Source: Anaeramoeba flamelloides (Eukaryota; Metamonada; Anaeramoebidae). From it: a stretch of 64,000 nt of DNA. The notes under the pieces are model-generated. The model was not told where the DNA came from, made no database searches, and was given only the letters and a program-made list of their open reading frames with translations. Below are positions 49,111 to 59,900 of this stretch, piece after piece. Position numbers and translations under genes: made by a program. The DNA lies in contig JANTQA010000033.1 of the NCBI GenBank assembly GCA_027625915.1, positions 7,316,001-7,380,000 on the forward strand, read 5' to 3'. Within the stretch, counting starts at the first letter, position 1, and the number at the start of each line of letters is the position of its first letter.

Positions 49111-49863
49111 TATTAGTTCCCTAAAATTATGTTTGGTCTAATTCTAATTTACTCAGTATGAACAAGATTTAAATTCCCAATTAATAAAAAGAAATAAAAC
49201 AAGAATGCTTATTTTTAATGTAAAAAAGTAGTAAAAATTCAAAAAGTTATCTATATTAATCTTCTTTTTAGTTTCATTATTGAAAAAAACAATAACCAAA
49301 ACCAAAAATTAGTTTGATGATTAGTTTTAATAAAATATTCGTTTCTCCCTCCTTAAATAAAATATAATCAATTGATGAAAGTCGAAATTTGAGTTTTTAT
49401 TGAAAAAAAACGTATAAGTGACTATTTTCGGCTTTTTTGATGGTATGCTTTTTTACCATTTTTGTGAAATTGACTTTACGAGTTAATTAAGGGCTATTTA
49501 TATTGTTTGTACAGACTCAGTTTCAGGTATCTTAATTGATCTGTAAAAAATACAGAGAATACTAATCAAATAATTTGAAATTTTTTTTGAAAATAAAATG
49601 GGTTTTAAGAAAATGACAAATTGTTATGTCACTTTCAAAATTAATGACACTGAAACAAAAGAAAAATAAAAGAAACTTTCTGTATTTTATTACTCGATTG
49701 AATTGGGCTCTTCTTTCTTGGTTTTCATGATTTAACAAATAATTTTCTTGAAAGTCAGGGTTTAAAAAATTAAAATTCACTTCTTTTATTTTTATTATTT
49801 ATATTTTGCTTTTTTATTTTTGACTGTTTTTAAACTTTAACAACAACAAGTCTTTTTTGGTGT

Positions 49864-52800
49864 ATGGTTGAAAATTTTGTTTTGAAATTTAAAGTTGTTC
49901 TTTTGGGATCATCTGCTGTTGGGAAGTCAAGCTTGGTTTTAAGATTGTGTGATAATAAGTTTTCAGAAACCAAAGAGTCCACAATTGGTGCTGCTTTTCA
50001 AAACTGTAGTCTTGACGTTGGGGACAGAAAAGTTAAACTACAAATCTGGGTAAATACTCGATACTTTTTATTATTTAAACTTTTTGTTTTCTTTTTCCAA
50101 ACCCTTTCGATTTTTCAACAATTAAAACTCAATCGTTTTCACACCTTTTAATTCAATTCAACCATAGGACACTGCTGGTCAAGAAAGGTACAATAGTTTA
50201 ACTTCAATGTAAGATTTTTATTTGACTTCTTTCTTGTTTCAATCACTTCATCCTCCTCTTTTTCTTTTTTCTTATTGTTATTTTTTTAGGAGTAAGTACA
50301 TTTTTCAAATTTTGAGTGATATCAGTTAATACTAAACTGAATTTCTCAAATCATTTCTTTAATCAAATACATTGCTATTTTAATAAAAATGAGAGTTGAA
50401 TATAAAAGAATATAGTATATTTTACATACCAATTAAAAAAAAATTGAAATCAAAAAAATGAAAAGATTGATCAATAAAAAATAAAATAAAAATCATTTTT
50501 AGCTTGATCTTATCTCTAACATTTGAGACAATTACTAATTCTTTACTTGGTTTTATTTTTAATTCTAAATCGAGACACTTTTGTTTGTAATATTTTAGAT
50601 AAACAAATTACTGTTTATTTCTAAAGAATTTCCAAAATAAATCAAAAAACCTATTTTCATTGAATTCATCTAATTATTGGTTCATTTAGTAAATATGTTA
50701 TTTTTTTAATACCCCTCTTGGAAATGAAGATTTATTGGATGTATCTATTTGATTTGATAATTATTTATTTTCAAACAAATCGAAAAGCAAAATAAAGATG
50801 AATAATTACTTCAAGTTTTTGCTAAATCATATTTTCCTTTGGAATTTCTGTAGTTGCTTTCGGATTTCTAGAATTTAAAATCTTTCCTTTAATCTTTTTA
50901 AACAGTGTTCCTTCTTTTGGCTTCGTTTAATAAAAATATTTTTTAAAAAAGAATTCTGATAACAAATTTGTAAAAACATTTTTTTGGTTAAATAATAATA
51001 AATAGTAATTGGGTGAGAAATCCTGTGGTAATTCATTTTTGCTCTCGTATCATTAAAGAAGATAAAGAAATCAAATCTTCGAAAATAGGCTTTTATCGAT
51101 TTTTTTTTTTCATTCTTGATTTCAACAAATTTCTGAATGAATTGTGATCTTTTATTTTGTTTGGTCTTAGAAAAGAAAATATTTGTTTTAAATTCGCCTT
51201 TTCTATTTATTTTTAACTAATTTCACCCATTCACTATAAACACATCTCTAGATCCAAAAAAAAATATAATAAAACCAAAAATTTAATCAAAAAACGTTAA
51301 AAAAAAATTGATAAATGGAAAGAGTCAACTCTAATTTTGTTTCGGTTCTTTTTAAAAATAGAGTCCCAAAATATATTTTGTTTTCAAACTTTTAAATATC
51401 TGGTGGCACTAAAAAAATCTTATTTTCAGTAAGGTTCCCATTATTATAAATAACAAAATGATAAAATCTAACCACTTCATAACTACTGTTAATTACATAA
51501 GAAAAAGATCAATATTTTCATTCATCCTTCTGAAAAAAATTACTTCTCAAGATTTAAAATAATCACCAAAGTATCCTAATTCTAAAAGAGAAAATTAATA
51601 ATTTAATTTTGATTTTAAGAAATATAAAATTTGAAAAATTACCTGATTATTAAACTCTTTTTTTTGGAAAGTTGAATGAAAATAGTGTTCACTTTATTTT
51701 GCAACAGATAGTATCGCACAATCCAATTATAACCCCAAAAAAATACCTTAACTTTTTTACTTTCAACAACACCATTCGTGATTGCGAATTTTTGATTATT
51801 TTTTGGCTGTTGTTTTACAAATAAAACACACCGAATTGATCAATTTCTATCAAGTACCTTTTTTTTTTTTTTCAAAGAAAATGGTTTCCAAAAGAAATAC
51901 TGTAAAAGTTCTGAATAATAATTTGACTTCAATTGATTTCTTTTTCACTTTTATTTCAAGAAGGTTCAAAAAAAATTATTAAAATAAGGGATAAATAACC
52001 CTTATTTATTTTTCTTTCTTTCCCAAAGGTAATTGGGTGATTATTTTCACAGAGATATAATTAAACCTGGTAAAAAAAAAATTCCTTTACGAACTTTTAG
52101 AAAAATGAATTATCATTTTTAAAAGAATTCATTTCCCCCTATTAATTTTTCAGTAAAACATCTGATCCTATGAGTTTTGAATTTTATTTTGAAAAAAAAA
52201 AAATTAGAAAACATTTTTATTTTGAAGAAATCTTACTTGTAGGAATTTTTGAGAGTTTGTGGGAACAAATAACATTGAAACCCTAATCTTATTTTAATAA
52301 TTAGAGAAAAATAAATCAAATGTTGAATTCTAGAAGATCTAAAAAAAAATTGATCATCTATTTTCTTCAAAAATATTTATTAAATTTCTTGAAATGGAAA
52401 TATTAGGCTATATTCTATTTCAACAAATCGGAATATCAACAAAGAACTGTTATTATTTAAATAAGTTCTTTGATATTTGATTATTTTTATTATTATTAAA
52501 ATTATTAACAATAATTTATTTTTTTTATTTGAAAAAATTGAATAAATTTAAAATAGGAAAAATTATTGATACTCTTAAAATTTATGTTATTATTAATAAT
52601 CCACTGAAAAAAAAATTAAGATTGGGCTTATTAATTATTGATTTAAAATAAAAAAAATTAAATTTATTTCTTGGGTGTTATTTAATGGCCACAATTTCAT
52701 GTGAAAACTGTAAAATCCTGTATAAAAGTACTCTTGAAAGTGTTATATTATCAATTAAATTGACAAAAAATAAATTGATTTTACAAAAAATTGTAAAATT

Positions 52801-54037
52801 TCACAAAACTAACAATTTTTCCCCTTATTAGATCCTTCATGTTAAAATTTGATTTTAATATTTTATAATTTCCATTTCAAATCTATAAACACAAACAATT
52901 CCCCAAGCAGTTCATTATCTTTTCCCAGTAACTTTTCACACAATTTGAAATGATTTAAAAATTGTACTTGAATTTTGCTTTAATTCCCCAAGAATTACTT
53001 TTTTTTCCAATTTTCTTTTAAATGTCTGTTTTATTTTTATTTTTATTTTTTATCTTGTTTTTAACTTTGAAACGAATATTTTTTTACACACCTCCTTTAG
53101 TATAGATATTATTTTTTGAGTAAATATCAAATAATATAAAAACAAAACAACTCCCGTGGTAGAAATGTGGTTCTTAATTATAAATATAAAAAAAGCTAAG
53201 AAATAATACACAAATCTATCAATAATATTAACTTTTAAATTATTACCAATACATTGAAAAAATTAACCTTTTAGTAGTAATTACCCCTTTTAAATAATCA
53301 AATTAAAAAATATTTATTATTATTTTGTATGTGTGCTTTGTTTTAGTTTTATTCTTGAAAAAATTTTCCCGATTTTCTATCAAAACTACTAGAATAAATT
53401 GAATTATTAATCTTTCACTAAATACGTTCAACAATTATAATAATGAGTATTTTTAAGTTCAATTAATCATCAATTATAATGTTAAATTAATTTTTAAAAT
53501 ATTGCTAAATTCTAATATTAACCTACTTTTTGAATATTTTTTTTAATTGATTATCTTTTCTTCTTGGAAAATAAATAACATTTAATAAAATAATAATAAT
53601 AATAATAATAAATAAAAAGGTATTATCGTGGTGCAAAAGGGGCGATAATTGTTTTTGATTGTTCAAATAACGATTCGTTCATTTCTGCACAAAACTGGGT
53701 TGACGAAATTCGTTCTAAAAGCTCTTCGAATGTAAAAATTATATTTGTGGCTAATAAAACTGATTTACCACAATTCAAGGTTGACCGGGAAGAAATCGAG
53801 AAATTTGTGAATAAAAATAATTTAATCTTTATAGAAACTTCAGCCAAAACGGGATTAGGAGTATTGGAATTATTTTCTGATCTTGCCATTGAAATGAGCG
53901 AAGAATATCGTTCACTTATAAGAAATGAAAATAATATGAAATATTACAACGATGATTATTTGGTAAAGAAAGATAAACAAAAAATTATTTTAGAAAAAAT
54001 TAAAAATAATAAAAAAAAAAAATACAAATGTTGTTAA
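49864..54037 (+). CDS. rab5: Rab5-like small GTPase
   Basis: Three exons, 49864-50049, 50168-50208 and 53620-54037, give 214 aa. Introns are 118 nt and 3411 nt, and all frames agree. GTP-binding motifs are intact: P-loop GSSAVGKS, switch I STIGAAF (the Rab5-group signature), [12 protein letters not shown] (first junction after W), switch II continuing [15 protein letters not shown] across the giant intron, NKTD and ETSAKTG. The C-terminus KKYKCC is a double-cysteine prenylation site. Rab5 proteins drive early endosome fusion; Rab21/22 relatives share the signature and cannot be excluded. The C-terminal hypervariable region ([10 protein letters not shown]...) is Lys-rich. The canonical switch glutamine (GQE) is present, so it should hydrolyse GTP. 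Confidence 0.93.
50209..53619 (+). other. giant intron 2 of the Rab5-like gene (3411 nt)
   Basis: The donor is GTAAGATTTTT, and the acceptor is AATAATAAATAAAAAG just after an AAT tract. At 81 nt in, TTTTTTTAG is followed by GA and then GTAAGTAC, an acceptor-donor tandem. The remainder is AT-rich with diverged repeat pieces (51470-51680 resembles the 47.5-kb family). No nested gene is supported; a 66-codon frame at 51782-51982 is weak. Confidence 0.85.
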
Positions 54038-56400
54038 ATTTATTTTAGTAATCATATATAAATATGTTTTTTAAAATAGAAATGTATTTTTTTGAAAATT
54101 ATTTGTTTTTATACTTATATTTAATTCCCCAATAAAAAACGCTTTAAATTGGAGAAATAAATAAATTCTTTTTAATATATTTAACTTTTTTTAGAATTAT
54201 TATTTTTTTTTATAAATTATTGATTTATATCTTATCAGTTTTTTTTTTTTTCAGAAAACATCAGTTGTTTTTATACAAAAATTGTAAATTAAAAATTTTT
54301 TCAAAATTGATGGATTGATATTAAAGGAAAAGTTTCAACAAATCAAAAAAGCATATAGAAAACATCCTAATTATAAATATAATTAAGTAATCATGATGAT
54401 AATTTTGATAAATTACAATTTTAAATATCGATCTTTTCCTATTTTACTATATTTTTTTAAATAGTTACAAGTTGAAATTTAAGAACAATAACACATTCTT
54501 TTCGCATATTCTATCTCTGAGCCATTTTATATATAAAATTAAAGTTATTCAACCCCGAGTCATTATTCCAAAAGATACAAAGGTTACATACCAAAAAGAA
54601 GATAAAAAGAAAAGCTAAAAATTTCGGTGTTCAAACAGAAAATGGACAAAAAATGTGAAACATCGAATCCTTTTTATTTATTTTAATTTTGTATTTGATT
54701 ATACTAGCACAACTTGAACCAAGAAAAGTGAAATTAAATTAGCTGATATTAATTTACTTTGAGATAAAATTCCACAAAATTCTATAACAAATTAACTTTA
54801 AAAGAACCTTGAATTGGAAAAGCATACAAATTCTCCAAAATTAAGAAATGTAAAAGAGTTTTGAGAAATTAAACTAAAAAAAAGAGAAAAAACCATAAGA
54901 ATTACTGTTTTTAATTTAAAATTTAAACATTTTCAAAAATTTTTATACATGCAAAAAAACCAAAAAATTGTTAAAAAGAAATCGAATTTTTTTTATTTTT
55001 TTATTATTGATGAGAGGTAATTCAATAAAATACAACATTTACTGTTATTCCTTAAGTCTTTTTTTTAATTTGAGAAATAAACCTAAAATTTATTGAATTT
55101 TCGGTTTATTTCTCAAATTAAAAAAAAAAAAGTACTATAACTTTTCCAGAATTTTTAAGAATTGAGTAAAATCTTTGATTATTCACTATTCTTTTGAATT
55201 CTGGAAACGCTAGGTACTCTAAGGCACCCCCAGAAACTCTAAAATTGTATTTGAAATTGTTTATCCTAGGGAGAATTTAGGCAAGATTATAACTCAAAAA
55301 AACAAATTTTTAAGATTTTTCTAAATGTTAGATTAAATTTCATCAAAGTTACTTAGTATTAGTGTTTTTATATGTTATCGTTTTCGTCCAAATAAAAGAA
55401 AAAATATTAAACAAAGAAAAATTAAAAAAAAAAAAAGGTATTTCAAAATGATGAAAAGATCAGAATAAATAAACTCTATAACCCAATTTATTAGTATTTT
55501 TCCAAACCTAATATAAACCCACATTTAAGTTACCCAGTATTAATGTTTTAATAAGTAATCATTTTAATCCAAATAAAAGAAAAAAAATATAAAACTTAAA
55601 AATAAAAACAGTGTGTCCAAAATAATGAAACGAGCGGAACAAAAATTGTATTGGTATATTTGTAGAAATTTAACCAACAATTGTTGATCGATCAAATGAT
55701 CAGATACCACCAACTAATTGTCAATGATTTTTCTATTGAAAAAACTCAACATTAACCTTAACTCTCAATCAATTTTTGAAAAAAAAATTTCAGATCAAAA
55801 GAATCAGGTTACGTAACTGCAAAAAAGGAAATGAACACAAAACAGGAAAGATAAAAAGATAATAAATACTTTGTAAAAATCAAAATTATTTTTAAATTGA
55901 AGTAAAAATGTAGAATTGATATTCTTTTGGCTGTTTCAAAAATGTCCAAATTTTTGGAATTTCCTTTATATGTATATGTATATATAAAGAAATAGAAATA
56001 CATATCAAGATGTAAGAATCTTGAATAAAATGAATATCTCAGAATTCAAAAAAGATAATAATCAGATGAAATATTCTCCAATTAAAAAACAAAAATGATT
56101 AACTTATTTTGTCAATATGTGTTATGTCAGAACGAATTTCATAAATAAGAAACAAACAATACTCTGTACGGGAACACATGCAAATCTTGGTTGATTGGAA
56201 GAAAGTATATTCACCTTAAATTTTTAGATCTTGAAATAATTCCTTCATTAAAATTTGTTGATGTTGCTGAACTCTAAATACCCATGGTATCTTTTTAAAT
56301 TTATTTGTTGGAATTAACTCATCATTTTTTACCAATAAATCTTTAACTTGTTTCGGAATCAAAAAACAACAAAAAAAAAAAAAAAAAAAAAAATTACGTA
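54038..56400. other. intergenic region between Rab5-like and RPL7-like genes
   Basis: 2.4 kb, AT-rich. It holds one copy of the 80-bp palindrome with longer flanks (55050-55270) and an inverted relative of the 19.7-kb repeat (55630-55810). A poly-A tract immediately precedes the RPL7-like start codon. No gene is supported. Confidence 0.65.
55050..55270. repeat. composite palindrome element, third locus
   Basis: An inverted pair around TTAATTTGAGAAATAAACC/GGTTTATTTCTCAAATTAA is followed by an 80-bp CTTTTCCAGAATT...AATTCTGGAAACG palindrome. A GAAACTCTAAAATTGTATTT segment is shared with about 21121. Related loci are at 6.4-6.8 and 20.7-21.2 kb. Confidence 0.6.
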
Positions 56401-57174
56401 ATGAGCAAAACGCTATTTAAAAGATTAAAAGGAAAAGTTATTAAAGACACAGTACTCAAAGGAGGCAAAACACTTTCTGTTGTCCGAGAGAAAAGAAGAG
56501 CAAGAAAGATCCGATCAGCGCTTCGAGGGAAGAGAAAAGGCTATACCTTACGTGAACCAGGCATTGATTATGTGAGCGCAGAAAAGATCATCAAAACAAC
56601 AAGACAAAGAAACAAATCTTTGTCTGGGCTCCAAAGAAGATCCAGAACCATTCCAGAATTTCCAAAGGAAGATGAGGGTAAGCTGATTTTTGCAATTCGA
56701 GTGAAAGTACAAAACGCATCGCAAATGCACACAAAAGTATTCAAGATTTTAAAATTATTAAGGCTCAACAAGTTCCATAGTGGCGTCTTTTTAAGGCTTA
56801 CAAAATCCACCCACCAACTATTACACCTGGTTTCTCCTTACGTTGTTTATGGCTTTCCTTCCACTTTATCTGTACGCAATTTAATTTTTAAGCGATCTTA
56901 CATTATGAAAAACGGCGAGAAAACCGCATTGTCTTCAAACAAACTTGTTTCTGAAAGACTAGGAAAATTTGATGTCATTTGTCTTGAAGACTTAGTCTCG
57001 CAAATTGTCGAGAGAAAAGAATATTTTAATAAATGCACACAATTCTTGCTTCCTTTTAAATTGAATTTTGAAAGAGACTTTTATAAGAATTTATTAAGAA
57101 AGCACGGAATTCAAAAAATTAAATATGGTAACATCAATGAAAGAATAGATGATATTATCAAACAAATGAATTAA
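56401..57174 (+). CDS. rlp7: ribosomal L7/uL30-like protein, probably RPL7L1/Rlp7-type assembly factor
   Basis: Single exon of 257 aa with ATG right after a poly-A tract. The N-terminal about 85 residues are very basic (REKRRARKIRSALRGKRK). The uL30 fold follows: KLIFAIRVKVQNASQMHTKV, LRLNKFHSGVFLRLTKST, SPYVVYGFPSTLSVRNLIFK, RLGKFDVICLEDLVSQIV and PFKLNF. It ends GNINERIDDIIKQMN, matching the family's C-terminal (L)I(K/R)(R/Q)(M/L)N. SGVF and LGK(F)xVICLEDL look closer to the RPL7L1/Rlp7 paralogue, which acts in pre-60S maturation in the nucleolus, than to ribosomal RPL7. Canonical RPL7 remains possible. A tree with both paralogues would decide. Confidence 0.85.
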   Translation: MSKTLFKRLKGKVIKDTVLKGGKTLSVVREKRRARKIRSALRGKRKGYTLREPGIDYVSAEKIIKTTRQRNKSLSGLQRRSRTIPEFPKEDEGKLIFAIRVKVQNASQMHTKVFKILKLLRLNKFHSGVFLRLTKSTHQLLHLVSPYVVYGFPSTLSVRNLIFKRSYIMKNGEKTALSSNKLVSERLGKFDVICLEDLVSQIVERKEYFNKCTQFLLPFKLNFERDFYKNLLRKHGIQKIKYGNINERIDDIIKQMN

Positions 57175-57449
57175 ATTCATTTTTTTATTCATTTTATTTG
57201 ATTAACCTTTACATTTAAATACCTTACATTATTTTTATTTTTTTATTTTTATTTTTTTGAATAAACTAAAATAGAATATCCAAAAATTGTTCTTCATAAA
57301 AGTGAGGAAATAATTTGTTAATTCTTTTTTTTTTTCCTCGTTTTTTATTTCTGTGAAATTTTCTTTGAAAAGTCAATTGAATTTTTTCATACTGTTGTTC
57401 AAATAACTTGCCAAGACTTATTAAACTCATGTTTCAAAATATAAACCTT

Positions 57450-57620
57450 TGTTTCTTTTTGATAGAAGGACTATACATTAATAGATCAAATAAACGGAAG
57501 AATAAACTAATAAGTAAATATGGTACTGATTTCTTAAAGTTCTATTAGTAAAAAATGAAATTTTAAAAAAGAAAGATCAAAAGTAAAATTTTTCGAAGAA
57601 CAAAATAGAGACAATTTGAG
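57450..57620 (+). repeat. third copy of the 5255-5700 repeat family
   Basis: GACTATACATTAATAGATCAAA and GTACTGATTTCTTAAAGTTCT match the 5.3-kb copy, same orientation. Similarity fades before the exon-like scrap at 57632. Confidence 0.6.
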
Positions 57621-58239
57621 AATCAATTTTCAGAAGAGGTCAGCGGTGGAACAAATCCAAAATTTTCTTTTTTTTTGAGACCGTATAATTCCTCATACAC
57701 CTATTTTAGGATACTTGTTGTTTTTATATAATGGGAATTTTTAAAAATTCACAATTATCGGCTCAATTTAATTATCCTCCACTATGAAGGTTTGAAGATA
57801 TTAAGATCAGTTGATTTTTTTGCCCCCTTGTGGTATGTTTCATGTGTTTGGATTGTTTTTGCAATTGAAAGATCTTAAATGATGATAAAACTTAATAAAT
57901 AATATTTTACAGAATATTATCACTCTCTTGGGATAAATATTGAGTTAAAAAAACTTTTTTGTAAAAAAAATAATGTAAAAAGTAAAAATTTGTTTTTACT
58001 TTCAAGAAAAAGATACGACAAGAAATAAAAGAAAGTTGTAAAATTATGCTAGATTCTGAATGAATGAATCATTTGGTCTGGTTTATCTTTTGTCAAATAC
58101 TTGATTCAAAATACTCATTTTTTAAAAAAATTTTCAAGAAACAAATCTAAGAGGGTTTTTTTAAAAAAAAATTTTCTCAACTGAAGAGTTATCCAGAAAA
58201 TAAAGAAAAATAGTTTATATTTGTCTTGTCTTGTCAAAA

Positions 58240-58870
58240 AAAATATTTTTGAATTATTGAAAATAATTTTTTGTAAATAAAAAAACTATATGCCCTTAAT
58301 ATAAAAAAACATTATTTTTTTCTGATTAATATTTTTCCAAATCTAACTATATAACTTTACACAATTATCCACTGGGATAAAATTTTTTAGAATAAAAATA
58401 ATCTCAACTTTTGAATATTGAAAATATTTTCTGAAATTATTGTGTCCTTATTTATTTGTTCTTTTTTGAAAAATTGGGGCTGTGAAAATTTTATAATCAA
58501 AGAATAAGCTAATATATTAAATTAGAATATTTTTCCAGTGATTTTATCTTTTTTAAATAACTTTTTTTTTTTTTTATTTTTACTAATTTCAAAATAAAAA
58601 ACATTTGAAGACCAAATTCATCCCTTTTGTGAAAATAAAATTCCCATAATTTAGAATTTATTTTAGTTTATGAGTTATCATAAGATATTTTAGATAAAAA
58701 TATACATAATTTCAAGTTTGAATACAATAAATTGAGAAAAACTGTTTTCAAGAAAAATTTAAATTAAAACTTTATTTATTTTTATTTTTTTGTTTAGTTT
58801 TTTTAATTTTTTAATAGAATATATTTGCTCAGTTTTCCATTTTTAGTGTTTTTAGGGTCTTAGAGACATA
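58240..58870 (-). repeat. 620-bp dispersed repeat, inverted partner of 17395-18010
   Basis: Described under 17395-18010. It ends just before an AAT microsatellite at 58883-58914, a common arrangement for AT-rich element ends. Confidence 0.7.
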
Positions 58871-58882
58871 TTAAACCGAACA

Positions 58883-58916
<34 letters not shown>

Positions 58917-59329
58917 CATCAACAAGTCTAATAAATTATAAAAATAAGAGATTAAAAACTTATAAAAACTAAAAATTTACACTTTTTATTGTTCTCTGGA
59001 ACTATTTAAAAGTTAATTTAATTTCTTTGATTTTTTTGAAAAAAATATATACTTGCTGGTATTGATAATATTTTTAAAAAATAAACAAACAAACAAACTT
59101 ATATTTTAGAATTATTGAACTAGGAAGTGAGGTTTAAAAAAATTAAATAAGATTTAGGTCGATAGTCAACATTTTGTTTTCAAATGAGAGACAAAAAAAA
59201 TGTGAAATGTATTAAATAAAAAAAACATTCGATTTGATACAAATTTGCAAAATTATAAATAATTTTTCAACAAATTCAATTCATAATTTATAATTTTAGC
59301 AAAATATCTATGAGATGAAGAATTATCAG

Positions 59330-59900
59330 TATGATGAACCTGTCTTTAATTAGAGTGTATTGTAATTGATAGTAAACGATATTAGTGCTAAATGACTCAA
59401 ATCAAATAAAAATATTATAAAAACTATTGAAAAATAAATAATAGGATTTAATGCTATTAATCTCAATTCAAAATTATCATTTTGTTATATTTTTTTTTTA
59501 AATGAAATATCCAAATCTAACGATATAAAATCAGAATAATAGTATTTCGGTATTTACTAATTGATATCTTAGAATCCTCATAAAGTTAATATTTTTTTTG
59601 ATTTTTTAATTTCAAATCTGAACTCAATATTACCAATATATAAACCCCAAAGACTGTTTAGTTTTTGGTTTCTATTTTATAAAGTGAGTTCTATTATTAA
59701 TACATTTTCAATATTCAGTAATAATTTATACAAAATAATTTATTTTAGAATTATAACATTTTTTTTCAAAAAAATGAATTATTTGACTATTGCAAAACTT
59801 TTTTGAGGGTTTTCCATTTTAAAAAAAGTCCAAATTTTGGCAGAATAAATACTTTTATAGATTTTTGTTTTTAAAAAGTGGTATCTCAGCCTAAAAATAT
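59330..59900 (+). repeat. 800-bp dispersed repeat family, third copy
   Basis: Most diverged of the three copies. It keeps GTGTATTGTAATTG, CCAAATCTAACG, GAACTCAATATTACCAATAT, CCCCAAAGACTGTTTAGTTT and GAATTATTTGACTATT in the family order. Confidence 0.55.

Larger units (their letters stand above)
46718..49863. other. BiP-Rab5 divergent intergenic region with repeats
   Basis: 3.1 kb between divergent BiP and Rab5-like genes. It holds the BiP upstream flank with a bZIP-type palindrome (46872-46885), a dispersed repeat (47520-47763) directly abutting MITE-2 copy B (47764-47928), and copies of two other repeat families (48310-48420, 48420-49110). The last roughly 700 bp before the Rab ATG are AT-rich with no element recognised. 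Confidence 0.65.

Noticed and set aside
50290-50291. Two-nucleotide GA microexon in the Rab5-like gene
   Set aside because: Including it shifts the frame before YYRGAKGA, destroying the GTPase; direct splicing 50208 to 53620 restores the family sequence.
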